This document shows, piece by piece, positions 17,003 through 25,723 of a stretch of DNA of 64,000 nucleotides. The first letter of the stretch is position 1. Every line of letters begins with the position of its first letter. This stretch comes from Chitinophaga pinensis (GTDB lineage: Bacteria; Bacteroidota; Bacteroidia; M30B66), in NCBI GenBank assembly GCA_945883545.1, contig CAMCXT010000004.1, positions 1-64,000 on the forward strand, given 5' to 3'. The notes under the pieces are model-generated. The model did not search any database and was not told the DNA's origin. It worked only from the letters and a program-made list of their open reading frames with translations. The translations under genes and the position numbers were made by a program.

Positions 17003-18256
17003 TTATTTGCAGTTTTTATAAAATCTTGTGAGGGATTGATGGAATTTGATGGCAATTTTATCGTCTAGAACCGAATAAACACGTACTTTCTGATATTCAT
17101 CGCGGATGTCTTGGATTATTTCTTTGGAAACGCCCGATTTTACATGGAGTTTATCGATGGTTTGGTCGTCGAGCTCTGATGCTTGAATTCTGTATTTTTC
17201 ACGAATCCAACTTAAAAAATACCGCATTTGATGCCTTACCATGGTTGGATGTTCGCGTTCAATGAAATACAATCGAGAAATGGTTTTAATAAATTCCAGT
17301 GAGCTATTTTTCTTAGGCTCAATTACAGGAACAACACGCTGAATGCGTTTAAAGGCAAATAAAACATACAACAATCCTGTAACAAGAAGAATTACCAGCG
17401 CCCAATAGAGTGGGGGATTATTTAATATGAAACTTAATGGCGATTGGTTTTGATTCAATAACCCAGAATCGGTGCCGGGTTTCCAATTTTGAGCATAGGA
17501 ATCCCAAATAATATCGCCTGGTTTCAAGTAACTCAACACCGATTCGGCATATTTTGCTCCTTGGTTTTTAATTAAGTGATAATTGGTAAAAAACAGTGGA
17601 TTGGTATGCAGGAAAACTCTGCCTTTCCCTACTTGCGCTGTGATGAAATTTACGTTGTTATCATCGATAACCCCAAGTGGCGTAATGGCCTTGTTTTGTC
17701 TAAGAAATACGTTGCTGAAATAAGTAAATTGATATTCGCTTTTTAAATCAATTTGTTGAAAATGGAAATTATAATTGATTTGATTTTGTAGCGCAGGATC
17801 ATAGAATTGAGCATTTACGCTTTCTTTAGATATACTCTTGAGAAGAGATTCAGTGTTAAAAACTGAGTCAACAAGCAATTCACTTAAAATCGGATAAGCC
17901 GGCTGTTTCGCAATAATCAATGCAGTATTTCCACGCTCAATAAATTTGAATAAAGCGTCAACCTCACTTGGTTTTAGAAATTGTTCCTCTCCAATAAATA
18001 AATATGTTTTGTGGCTCGAAGAATCATTTAAAAGATCCTGAACATCCAGCAACACTTCGTTTCGCTCTATATCGTTTTCTGGAAAATAAGAATCTAACAG
18101 TTTGTAAAACACTTCTGCACCATAGGGCTGATCGCTGTTGTGTGCATAATTCTCATTCCAGTCGAATCGATTTTCAGGTGATAAATTCATGAAGAATATC
18201 AAAATTCCCCCGAAGATTATTACCGCCAAAATCCAGATCAATGCCCCTTGCTTCAT
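17003..18256 (-). CDS. DUF4350 domain membrane protein
   Basis: 417 residues. An N-terminal membrane helix (residues 8-25) is followed by the DUF4350 domain (PYGAEVFYKLLDSYFPE and TYLFIGEEQFLKPSEVDALFKFIERGNTA, a glutamine-amidotransferase-like fold), a second membrane helix near residue 285 and a cytoplasmic helical tail. Function unknown. Its start overlaps the DUF4129 stop as ATGA and MoxR follows after 2 bp, so it is embedded in the cluster. Confidence 0.85.
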   Translation of the reverse strand: MKQGALIWILAVIIFGGILIFFMNLSPENRFDWNENYAHNSDQPYGAEVFYKLLDSYFPENDIERNEVLLDVQDLLNDSSSHKTYLFIGEEQFLKPSEVDALFKFIERGNTALIIAKQPAYPILSELLVDSVFNTESLLKSISKESVNAQFYDPALQNQINYNFHFQQIDLKSEYQFTYFSNVFLRQNKAITPLGVIDDNNVNFITAQVGKGRVFLHTNPLFFTNYHLIKNQGAKYAESVLSYLKPGDIIWDSYAQNWKPGTDSGLLNQNQSPLSFILNNPPLYWALVILLVTGLLYVLFAFKRIQRVVPVIEPKKNSSLEFIKTISRLYFIEREHPTMVRHQMRYFLSWIREKYRIQASELDDQTIDKLHVKSGVSKEIIQDIRDEYQKVRVYSVLDDKIAIKFHQSLTRFYKNCK

Positions 18257-19035
18257 TTCTTATTGATTTTAGGAAGGGTGCTGGAATAAGACCTGAATTC
18301 ATCGAAGAATTTCCGATAATCATCAAATTGTTCTTGGTTGAGTTTCACTTTCCCAAACCAACTGAATTCGTAGAGATAGGTTATTCTTCGAAACAATACA
18401 GCGTTCGATCGTGCTCCAAATTCAACAATGTAGGTTGCGTTGGTTTTATCTTTTTTCCAAACAATTTGTTCTGCCAAATGCAAATCGGCAAGTATTTGTA
18501 AAAAGAGCATCCGCAATGCCAAGGCAAATTCACGTTGATCAATGGCTTCTTGCAGTTTTTTCTGAAGCGCCATTTCTGGTCCGCCTTCCTGCTCTAATGC
18601 TTCTGCAAACCAATCATCAGAAGCTTTTACATTCGGATTCGACTTCGGAATCTGCTTCGCAATAAAGTAAATCAATACAATTACAACAAGTGCCAATACA
18701 ATGATTAATGCCACTTGTCCCAAGCCCATGAAACCAACCACTTTAGGCGGTTCTATTGGTTTTATATTATCGGTTTTGTATTCGTCTGGCTCGGGCTTTT
18801 TTTCGGTGTAATCGATGCCTTTCGTAATTTCTTTGTACTCTTTTTCATCGAATGGCTTCACCTTGTTTAGCGGGTATTTTCGCTCATCTTCGAAGGTTGC
18901 AGTGGTATCATTTATCTGGATATTCTGCAATGAAACAATTTGATTTTTCGTTGCCAATTGAGCATAAATGCAAATGGGCTGAAACACCAGCATCCATAAT
19001 CCAATAAACACCAATTGCCAGATTTTCCTATCCAT
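18253..19035 (-). CDS. DUF4129 domain membrane protein
   Basis: 260 residues. A signal-like segment spans residues 8-25, there is a short charged periplasmic part, and a membrane helix near 110-128 (ALIIVLALVVIVLIYFIA). The cytoplasmic DUF4129 domain (ALRMLFLQILADLHLAEQIVW, then RRITYLYEFSWFGKVKLNQEQF) ends the protein. DUF4129 is found beside DUF4350, MoxR and DUF58 genes across bacteria; the job is unknown. It overlaps the SpoIIM gene by 8 bp and the DUF4350 gene by 4 bp. Confidence 0.85.
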   Translation of the reverse strand: MDRKIWQLVFIGLWMLVFQPICIYAQLATKNQIVSLQNIQINDTTATFEDERKYPLNKVKPFDEKEYKEITKGIDYTEKKPEPDEYKTDNIKPIEPPKVVGFMGLGQVALIIVLALVVIVLIYFIAKQIPKSNPNVKASDDWFAEALEQEGGPEMALQKKLQEAIDQREFALALRMLFLQILADLHLAEQIVWKKDKTNATYIVEFGARSNAVLFRRITYLYEFSWFGKVKLNQEQFDDYRKFFDEFRSYSSTLPKINKK

Positions 19036-20848
19036 TGTACAATCCAGCTTTTTGCAATTTACTCTTCAAGCCCAACGCGAGATTCTGCTCTCTCAGCGAA
19101 TAATACAACATGATCGACCCGATGGTTAACAAGGAAATTGCCATCAATAAACTCGAAAAATGGAAAAAGACCACAATGCCCGATTTGTATAGCATATAGT
19201 CGCTCGAATCGAGTTGAAAAAACATCTCAACCATATCTAAATTCACCAACATAGGCATAAAATCGCCCATCAAAAGCATCAAGGCCGACAAAACAAATAT
19301 CGACAGTGAAAGTCCAAAGATTGCCGAGAATCCATTCGACAATAGCCCAAATCCCTCCGAAATGGCTTCTTCTGCTGGCTTTTCACTAAGGAAATTAGAA
19401 ACTGAAACCAAGGATATGATTGGTAACGATAAAGCAAAAAGAAAGACGCCCCAATTATCGATCAAAAGCAGTAACATAAAGGGAAGCATCAATAAAATGG
19501 AGGTAAACATTTTCCCTGTAAAATTTTTAATGCTCAAATTTCTTTTCGGTTCAACCAACTTCAACCAAAATCGTGAAACCATAAAGCCAAGCAGCCCGAA
19601 AACTGTGGCATACATCGGTATGAAAATGTAATTAGAATGAATTTCTAGAAAAGTGATTTTTTGGAAAAAGAATTCTTTGTAAACCACATCAGCCCAATTC
19701 AAAATGCCATAATTATTGTTTACAAAAATGATGGTGAGTAAAAATGCAGCGATAAATACCCAAACAGCAATTTTACCAAACAGTTTGAAAAATGTACTGA
19801 AGGTTGTTCCGAACAATTCGGATGAACTTTTTACTTCATCCAACATTGGGTTGAAAAGCTTATCGGCAGGCAAATATTGGTTTTCAGATTCTTGAATGGA
19901 TATTTTATTGAATACGATTCTCGGATAAATAACTGTGTAAAAAATCACCAAAGCCAACATCAGAAAAATAAGCGCAAAACGAATCACATTGTTAAGGTTT
20001 GTGTAGCGTGTAATGAAGCTTTCGATGATTGCAGCCACAAACAGCATCAAGACTACCAGAATAACAATGCGAATGCCCGATCGGGCTGCCAGTTTGAGCG
20101 ACTGTATTCTGGTGAACGTTCCAGGAAATACCAATGCTTTCCCCAACATCAATCCAGCGCCTCCTGAAATGATGATGGCAGAAATCTCGAAGGTTCCATG
20201 CATCCAAATAGCCAATGCCGAATCAATGAACAATCCCTTTTCGATAAAGAAATACTGAAATACGCCCACCATGATGCCATTGTAAATCAATACGCCCACT
20301 GTTCCAATGGCCATCAGTAGTCCACTCATGAATGTTCGCAATGCAATGGTGAGGTTATTCACTGCAATCCTGAAAAACATCTCAATGGCATGTTCATCCT
20401 TGTAAATAGCCATCGGATCGTTTCCGTTGATGTTCGCATTTGTAGTGCTAATATAAGAATCGCCCAAAATGGATGCAGCAAAATCAGGGTCGTAAATAGA
20501 AGAAATGACTCCAATGGTAAATGAAAGGGCAAACAAAATGAACGAAAACAACAAGGCGTTTCTGCCATAATACAAGGAAAGCGGCAGTTCGGTTTTCCAA
20601 AAAGCAGCCATTTGCTTTCGTTGGCTCGATGTTTTGCGATACAGCTGACCAAATACTGTTTGGGTAATCTGATTCAAATAAACCCTCACCACCCTGCTCG
20701 GGTAATGGGTTCGTGCATAGGAAAGGTCGTCGGTTACCTGAATGAAAAGATCACTTAGCTTGTCTGAGTCGCGTTGTTTCGCTTTGAGCAAGTCTTCGAG
20801 TTCCTTCCACTTCTCTTGATTTTGTTCAATGAACCTTGCTTCCTTCAT
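19028..20848 (-). CDS. SpoIIM-family (DUF95) multi-pass membrane protein with an extra C-terminal membrane domain
   Basis: 606 residues. The first about 330 are a SpoIIM/DUF95 domain: FIEQNQEKWKELEDLL, YARTHYPSRVVRVYLNQI, then several membrane helices with IWMHGTFEISAIIISGGAGLMLG, the family hallmark. About 270 further residues hold more membrane helices; SpoIIM proteins are often near 320 residues, so this half looks like a fused second membrane protein. This organism gives no sign of sporulating; in Bacteroidota the family belongs to the RDD-MoxR-DUF58 cluster. It is the first gene of the minus-strand operon. Confidence 0.88.
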   Translation of the reverse strand: MKEARFIEQNQEKWKELEDLLKAKQRDSDKLSDLFIQVTDDLSYARTHYPSRVVRVYLNQITQTVFGQLYRKTSSQRKQMAAFWKTELPLSLYYGRNALLFSFILFALSFTIGVISSIYDPDFAASILGDSYISTTNANINGNDPMAIYKDEHAIEMFFRIAVNNLTIALRTFMSGLLMAIGTVGVLIYNGIMVGVFQYFFIEKGLFIDSALAIWMHGTFEISAIIISGGAGLMLGKALVFPGTFTRIQSLKLAARSGIRIVILVVLMLFVAAIIESFITRYTNLNNVIRFALIFLMLALVIFYTVIYPRIVFNKISIQESENQYLPADKLFNPMLDEVKSSSELFGTTFSTFFKLFGKIAVWVFIAAFLLTIIFVNNNYGILNWADVVYKEFFFQKITFLEIHSNYIFIPMYATVFGLLGFMVSRFWLKLVEPKRNLSIKNFTGKMFTSILLMLPFMLLLLIDNWGVFLFALSLPIISLVSVSNFLSEKPAEEAISEGFGLLSNGFSAIFGLSLSIFVLSALMLLMGDFMPMLVNLDMVEMFFQLDSSDYMLYKSGIVVFFHFSSLLMAISLLTIGSIMLYYSLREQNLALGLKSKLQKAGLYNG

Positions 20849-20898
20849 CAGAGATATGCAGTATATTGGAACCGGAAAATTAGCTGAAATTTGGCAAC

Positions 20899-21633
20899 AT
20901 GCGAAAAATTGAAATAATTACACCTCAAAATGTTCCGGTGCAGTTCCAGCTCGCGAATGTTCGAGAAAGAGCAATGGCATTTTTTTTCGACTGCCTGATT
21001 ATGTTCTTCGTGTCGCTGTTTCTATTTCTGTTTTTAGTCGCCGATGCAGCAAATTCCGAAATGCAAACCCTGATTTTTTATTGCATCGTTTTTCCAATCT
21101 ATACCTTTTATTCTTTATTCTTCGAAACCCTCCTCAACGGCAGAACCCCCGGCAAAGCGATGTTGAAAATCAGGGTGGTGAAGCTTTCTGGTTCCGATTT
21201 AAAAATCAGCGATTTCCTCTTACGTTGGTTGTTTCGGTGGATCGATATTTGGCTCTCAGCAGGTTCTCTGGCTGCATTGCAGGTTTCTTCTTCTCCCAAC
21301 GGACAAAGAATTGGTGATCTTCTAGCCGATACAACGGTAATTCGCCAACAACACGATTTCAAAGTTGTATTGAACGACCTGCTCGCCATTCGTTCCAAGC
21401 AAAACCATGAAATTCAATTCGAAAAAGCAGTTGTTTTTAAAGAAGAAGAAATGCTCTTGGTAAAACAAGTGCTCGAACGTTACCGCAAGTTCGACAATGA
21501 AGCACACAAGAAGATCTTAGTTGAAACAGCCAAAATGGTTTCTCAACGCCTCAATCTCGATGTGTTTCCTGGTGCAGCCGACGAATTCCTGAAAGCTGTA
21601 TTGGTCGATTATATTACGTTGACCAGGTCTTAA
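20899..21633 (+). CDS. RDD family membrane protein
   Basis: 244 residues. An RDD domain fills residues 10-150 (NVRERAMAFFFDCLIMF, NGRTPGKAMLKIRVVKLSG, FLLRWLFRWIDIWL, GQRIGDLLADTTVI), with three membrane segments. A charged cytoplasmic tail of about 90 residues follows. It is divergent from the SpoIIM gene with 50 bp between the starts, the usual arrangement in Bacteroidota, and so probably belongs to the same membrane system. Role unknown. Confidence 0.9.
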   Translation: MRKIEIITPQNVPVQFQLANVRERAMAFFFDCLIMFFVSLFLFLFLVADAANSEMQTLIFYCIVFPIYTFYSLFFETLLNGRTPGKAMLKIRVVKLSGSDLKISDFLLRWLFRWIDIWLSAGSLAALQVSSSPNGQRIGDLLADTTVIRQQHDFKVVLNDLLAIRSKQNHEIQFEKAVVFKEEEMLLVKQVLERYRKFDNEAHKKILVETAKMVSQRLNLDVFPGAADEFLKAVLVDYITLTRS

Positions 21634-21665
21634 TTTTTCGCAGCACCGGACTTAACTCTTCGCAG

Positions 21666-21685
21666 CCCCGGACTTAAGTCCGGGG
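21666..21685. terminator. perfect palindrome between convergent genes, possible bidirectional terminator
   Basis: CCCCGGACTTAAGTCCGGGG, identical to the palindrome at 13675-13694, with a half-copy GCACCGGACTTAA just before it (21652-21664). It lies in the 55-bp gap between the convergent RDD and YHYH genes. No U-tract follows, so a terminator role is inferred from position and fold only. Confidence 0.5.
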
Positions 21686-21688
21686 ATA

Positions 21689-23044
21689 CTAATGCGCCAC
21701 AACCACCGTCTTCGTGATGGTTTCGTTGCCCGATTTCATCACCACAGTATATTGTCCATCATACACGGTTCTCACATCAAAATATCCAATCGTAGAACCC
21801 GGATTGATCTTGGTTTCCATCACTTTTTTTCCGGTTAAATCGATCAATTCAACATTCCAAGTTTGTTGAGTATTTCCAGGAACTTGAATGCCCAATACTT
21901 CGGATGATGGATTTGGGTAAACCACCACTTTCGCTGCATCAGTACTCGAAATGCTAGTAGTGATAGGATTATAAGTCGTTACCGTTTCAGTGATATTCTG
22001 AACTTTCGATGCGGTCTTCGTTCCGTAAAAGGTTAAACCAACAACATAAGGGAATGCTGAATTCCAGTTTTCATCTACTGTGGTGAAATAGGCGTAGGTT
22101 CCTTGCGGATATTCAGGCGTTACGCAGTTTCTTCCATTGTGTACATCCAACACATCTTCGTTGCCCGCCGCTGGCGCGATGTATTCATAATCTTCTCTGA
22201 AGAATCCCAATGGATACGTTGCATTTACTGGTGGGCCATCATTCACATCAGTGCCATTGGCATATACCGTTCGCGTGGTGATGTTCCGCAATTGGTAGCC
22301 CGATTTGATGCGTGTAATTCCGCCCGTTCCATCTGCATTTTTAAATCCATAAGCGCCATAAATCGGGAATCCATCATATGCAAAACCAATTAATGGCGAA
22401 TGGGTGGTTGAGTCGATTACGTAAAGTCCATCGGCTAAATAAAGATCACATACATTCGAAATCTCCTGAAGATCAAGGTTAAATGCCGAAGGATTTTGGT
22501 GATGGTGGTAATTTCCCATCGCAGGATGCCCTTTTGCACAATCAAATCCAGCACGTTCAGCAACAATCGCATCACGGTTCCACACCATGTCGCCCATCCC
22601 GCCGAGCGGACCACCAGCAAGTGCACCGGTAGCAGCTCTCCACGATACACCGTCGCGGTCATCGAACAACCCTACACCGTTAATAAAAACGCCAATGTTA
22701 CCCATCGTTGTAGCTGTTGGGGTGCCTGAATTTTGAACAGGGTTTAGCGAAATCTTGAAATAGCCAGTTTGCGCAGTGGCTAACGACGGATTTCCATCCA
22801 AAAACGGACCAGTTGTGTAAGCCGGAATTCCATTTGCGCGCACATACACCCAATCGGCTGAGTATTGCACCGAAATCACGTTCGCTAGTGCATTGTCGGT
22901 AATTGGTGTCGAATTTCCGTTCACATAATGGCTACCAGTGAGCCCAGTTGTGTTCTGAATCCAAGACGTAATTGCCGGACTAAATTGCCCAAAAACAATC
23001 GAACTTGTAATGAGCGAAAGGCAGGTGAGTAGGGATTTTTTCAT
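21689..23044 (-). CDS. YHYH-domain secreted protein with T9SS type A sorting domain
   Basis: 451 residues. The signal peptide covers about 1-19. The YHYH domain has the Cys-containing AGFDCAKGHPAMGNYHHHQNP near residue 165 (here YHHH in place of YHYH), then HSPLIGFAYDGFPIYGAYG and GFFREDYEYI, all typical of the family, which is suspected to bind metal. The C-terminal 80 residues (VYPNPSSEVLGIQV to KTVVVAH) are a type A sorting domain. It follows the MauG/MbnH-like peroxidase by 18 bp and is probably its operon partner. Confidence 0.88.
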   Translation of the reverse strand: MKKSLLTCLSLITSSIVFGQFSPAITSWIQNTTGLTGSHYVNGNSTPITDNALANVISVQYSADWVYVRANGIPAYTTGPFLDGNPSLATAQTGYFKISLNPVQNSGTPTATTMGNIGVFINGVGLFDDRDGVSWRAATGALAGGPLGGMGDMVWNRDAIVAERAGFDCAKGHPAMGNYHHHQNPSAFNLDLQEISNVCDLYLADGLYVIDSTTHSPLIGFAYDGFPIYGAYGFKNADGTGGITRIKSGYQLRNITTRTVYANGTDVNDGPPVNATYPLGFFREDYEYIAPAAGNEDVLDVHNGRNCVTPEYPQGTYAYFTTVDENWNSAFPYVVGLTFYGTKTASKVQNITETVTTYNPITTSISSTDAAKVVVYPNPSSEVLGIQVPGNTQQTWNVELIDLTGKKVMETKINPGSTIGYFDVRTVYDGQYTVVMKSGNETITKTVVVAH

Positions 23045-23062
23045 ATGCTTGATTTGATCGGT

Positions 23063-24088
23063 TTAGTGGTTGTTAAGTAAAATTTCCCGGGGGAAGGCGA
23101 GATTCGGATTGAACACAAATGCAGAGTCGCTCAGGGTCAGCAAAAATGCTGTGAGGTCAACCTTGGCGTTCCCACCCATGGGAAACCCTTGCGACAGCTG
23201 CGCATCTTGCTTCGCGGTATTTCGGAGATTTCTAGTGTAATGCCGGAGCACTTCCGACAGCGTTTCGAAACGGCCATCGTGCATGTATGGATAAGTGTAT
23301 TTCAGGTTTCTTAAAGTGGGCACCTTGAAACACAACGAATCATCGATGTTTTGCGTGATTCCATAACGCCCCATGTCGTTGAGCGCTTGATTCACAGGCA
23401 AGCCGTTGTTTTTAAATTCGTTCGAAGTGAACAAAGGCTCGGTGTGACAGCTATTGCAATGTGCTTTGAAAACTTCGTAGCCGCGCGCTTCCTGTTCGGT
23501 AAATTGTGCTTGATGAAGCTTCACACGGTCGTACTTGCTTCCTGCGCTCACCAAGGTCAGCATGAACTGCGACAGACTTTTCAGCACCCTTTCACCTGTC
23601 ACTTCAGGGCTTCCCCAGGCAGCTTCGAACAATGGAGGATAAACCTTAGACGCTTGAAGCTTCTGGGTTACTTCAGCGATACTGCTGCCCATTTCATCGC
23701 GGTGTGAAATCGGAGCGAGCGCCTGCATGTCTAAATGGTGAATGGCGCCATCCCACATGAAACGCTTCTGCCAAGCCAGATTTATCAAGGCTGGAGCATT
23801 TCGTTTGCCAATTCTATCTTCAATTCCGTGACTTAATGCATGATCGGTATGTGCAAAGGCATTGTACACAGAGTGACAGCTCGCGCAAGAAACCATGTTG
23901 TTGGCAGAAAGGAGATTGTCGTAAAACAAGGCACGACCGAGCTGTATGCCATCCCGCGTGAGCGGATTTTCTTCGAATTGGTAAGCCGGTTTGGGGAAGT
24001 GCGGCGGACTATACACTTCATCGAACTGGAGTCCGATCCAGGATATCATCACCATTGATAGCAGAAATAAACCAGCGGCTATCCTCAT
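23063..24088 (-). CDS. di-haem cytochrome c peroxidase, MauG/MbnH-like
   Basis: 341 residues with an N-terminal signal or anchor (residues 3-20). It has two haem-binding motifs, CASCH near residue 67 and CNSCH near 212, plus KRNAPALINLAWQKRFMWDG and the C-terminal FKVPTLRNLKYTYPYMHDGRFETL that mark the CCP/MauG family. Its gene overlaps that of an MbnP-like protein by 4 bp. In that pairing (MbnH with MbnP) the enzyme oxidises a tryptophan of MbnP to kynurenine to build a copper site. Simple peroxide detoxification is the alternative. Confidence 0.9.
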   Translation of the reverse strand: MRIAAGLFLLSMVMISWIGLQFDEVYSPPHFPKPAYQFEENPLTRDGIQLGRALFYDNLLSANNMVSCASCHSVYNAFAHTDHALSHGIEDRIGKRNAPALINLAWQKRFMWDGAIHHLDMQALAPISHRDEMGSSIAEVTQKLQASKVYPPLFEAAWGSPEVTGERVLKSLSQFMLTLVSAGSKYDRVKLHQAQFTEQEARGYEVFKAHCNSCHTEPLFTSNEFKNNGLPVNQALNDMGRYGITQNIDDSLCFKVPTLRNLKYTYPYMHDGRFETLSEVLRHYTRNLRNTAKQDAQLSQGFPMGGNAKVDLTAFLLTLSDSAFVFNPNLAFPREILLNNH

Positions 24089-24735
24089 CGAACGGGAGAT
24101 ATAGAATCAATAAATGCGTCGCTTAGCTTGGTTGCAAGCAAGGAAGGCGACATGATTTTACGCACAGTTGTGAAGGATTCTGCTGCTAAAAACTGGTCGA
24201 GATTGAGACGATACAGCATCTTATCGTTGAGTTTGAAGCCTTTCATTCGGTTGGTGTTAAATGGGGCAGAATATCCACCCAAATGACAAACGATCGAATG
24301 CAGCTCGCTGGCTAATAGGGAAGTTTGAGCTTCCACTTTTACATGGATATAGCCACTTTGCCAAGTCCAATACATGCCATTTACCGGATCGAGGTCGCCA
24401 CCCATTGCTCCAGCGGTTTGAATCAGGCTATCGATTCCCACCGAAAACGTTACAGAATCGGCATTTTGTGGCACTTGTTTGAATTCAAAAGCTCCATTGC
24501 AAAAGTTGATGAGAATGGGTTTTTCGGGCGCAGTTAAGGGTTTCCCATTTTCGAAAAACTGCAAATTCGACAGATACATCGCGCAACGATTAACCTGCAA
24601 ACTGTCGTTTTGCTTATTCACAACCCACTTGCCGCATTGCACTGGCTCATTGCCCAAAGTCGCTCCCAAAATGAAGCTTTTCTGCGCCATCAAGGAATTA
24701 CCAAACAATACTAGGAAGAAGATCCAGTGCTTCAT
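24085..24735 (-). CDS. MbnP-like copper-binding periplasmic protein
   Basis: 216 residues from the ATG at 24735, which gives a clean signal peptide (MKHWIFFLVLFGNSLMAQ); a TTG three codons upstream is less likely. The MbnP features are AMYLSNLQFFENGKPL, FSVGIDSLIQTAGAMGGDLDP and the Trp-rich GMYWTWQSGYIHVKVE near residue 125. In known pairs a tryptophan of this protein is converted to kynurenine by the adjacent MauG-type enzyme and helps bind copper. The downstream start overlaps as ATGA, so synthesis with the peroxidase is coupled. Confidence 0.85.
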   Translation of the reverse strand: MKHWIFFLVLFGNSLMAQKSFILGATLGNEPVQCGKWVVNKQNDSLQVNRCAMYLSNLQFFENGKPLTAPEKPILINFCNGAFEFKQVPQNADSVTFSVGIDSLIQTAGAMGGDLDPVNGMYWTWQSGYIHVKVEAQTSLLASELHSIVCHLGGYSAPFNTNRMKGFKLNDKMLYRLNLDQFLAAESFTTVRKIMSPSLLATKLSDAFIDSISPVR

Positions 24736-24806
24736 CGCGCGCAATGACGGTAGCCGTTAACGATGGTTTAAAGATTGAAAAAATTAATGGATTGAAGTTG
24801 AATGGA

Positions 24807-25253
24807 CTAGTCGTTTTCCTCGTAGCCCAATTTAACTTTGAGGTATTCAAGGTTCTTGTAAAACTGAGAATCCAATGCTTTCAAAACTAATTCTTTGTTA
24901 ATTGGGTTTAGCAGAATAATGTTTATCAAAGCATCCTTTAAAGGAGTTAATTCCTGTTTAATAATATCAAAAATAATTTCGGGATCGATGCCTCTGTAAT
25001 CGTGGGCCATACGATTTATTAAACCGATTACTTCATGCCATTGCAATTGAGGCTGAGTATTTAACAAATCAATCTCGATTTTCTTAACTTCTTCGCCGAT
25101 TGTTAGTAATAGTCTACTAATGGCATTGAAATTTATTTGATCATTAAGAGAAAGTAATTCATCAGGAGATTAGATTTCTTTGCTGTAAATCTTGATTTTT
25201 TCAATGGCCTCAAGAGTCGTAAACACATAAATCAAGATTCCTTTCTCAGACAT
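24807..25253 (-). pseudogene. hepT: HepT-like toxin gene interrupted by an in-frame stop
   Basis: Reading from the ATG at 25253 gives 27 residues (SEKGILIYVFTTLEAIEKI...), then a TAA at 25170-25172, then the same frame continues open to the stop at 24807: 148 codons in all, the normal HepT length. After the stop come INFNAISRLLLTIGEEVKKIE and NRMAHDYRGIDPEIIFDIIK, clear HepT sequence. The catalytic motif Rx4HxY has lost its Arg: the codon is ATA (Ile) where one base change from AGA would do. HepT is the RNase or AMPylation-controlled toxin of the MntA/HepT system. It overlaps the end of the antitoxin gene by 8 bp. Sequencing error for the stop cannot be excluded. Confidence 0.75.
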
Positions 25254-25539
25254 AAACAACTGATTGTTCTGCCGAATCTGCAACAAATGGATTAATGTAT
25301 TTTGCATTTACTAGGTCTACTTCCTGAACTCCAGTAATTATTTTCAATTCATTTTCGAAAAGCAAATATTCTTTGAATGTAAATCGCTTTCCAGGGTTCG
25401 TTTCATAGATGATATCTAGGTCACTATTTAATTTGACTGCGCCCAGAACCTGGCTTCCAAACACGCCCAATCTAGCCAAACCATATTTTTGCTTGAGCAT
25501 TGCAGCATTCTTTCTAATGGTTTCAAGCACATTTGTCAT
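25246..25539 (-). CDS. mntA: MntA-type nucleotidyltransferase antitoxin
   Basis: 97 residues, complete. It has the minimal nucleotidyltransferase motif GSx10DxD (GS near residue 28, DLD near 40-42) and a third acidic position in VQEVDLVNAKY. MntA antitoxins silence HepT by adding AMP to a tyrosine in the HxY motif. Here the partner gene immediately downstream is broken, so the antitoxin appears to be an orphan. A TATTTTTG box on the minus strand (25544-25551) sits only 5 bp before the ATG, which would give a nearly leaderless transcript. Confidence 0.85.
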   Translation of the reverse strand: MTNVLETIRKNAAMLKQKYGLARLGVFGSQVLGAVKLNSDLDIIYETNPGKRFTFKEYLLFENELKIITGVQEVDLVNAKYINPFVADSAEQSVVYV

Positions 25540-25723
25540 ACAGCAAAAATACGGATTTAGGATTACAGTTTTTTGTATTTAAAATTTATACAATTCTAGC
25601 ACACTAATGTACGATCTGTATAAATGATTATCTTGGCATTGACCTGATAAACTGGAAGGTTATTTTGTGTGGTTGAAACAAACAGTGAATCAAGCCTTCG
25701 AGCGGAAAATAGAACCAACGCAT

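Noticed and set aside
19028..20848. SpoIIM taken as evidence for sporulation
   Set aside because: The family is widespread in non-sporulating bacteria and here belongs to the MoxR-DUF58 cluster; no other sporulation genes are present.
24807..25067. An independent 86-residue gene starting with MLNTQPQLQ
   Set aside because: The start codon is TTG within a reading frame that continues upstream as HepT sequence through a stop codon. It is better described as the back part of a broken hepT.
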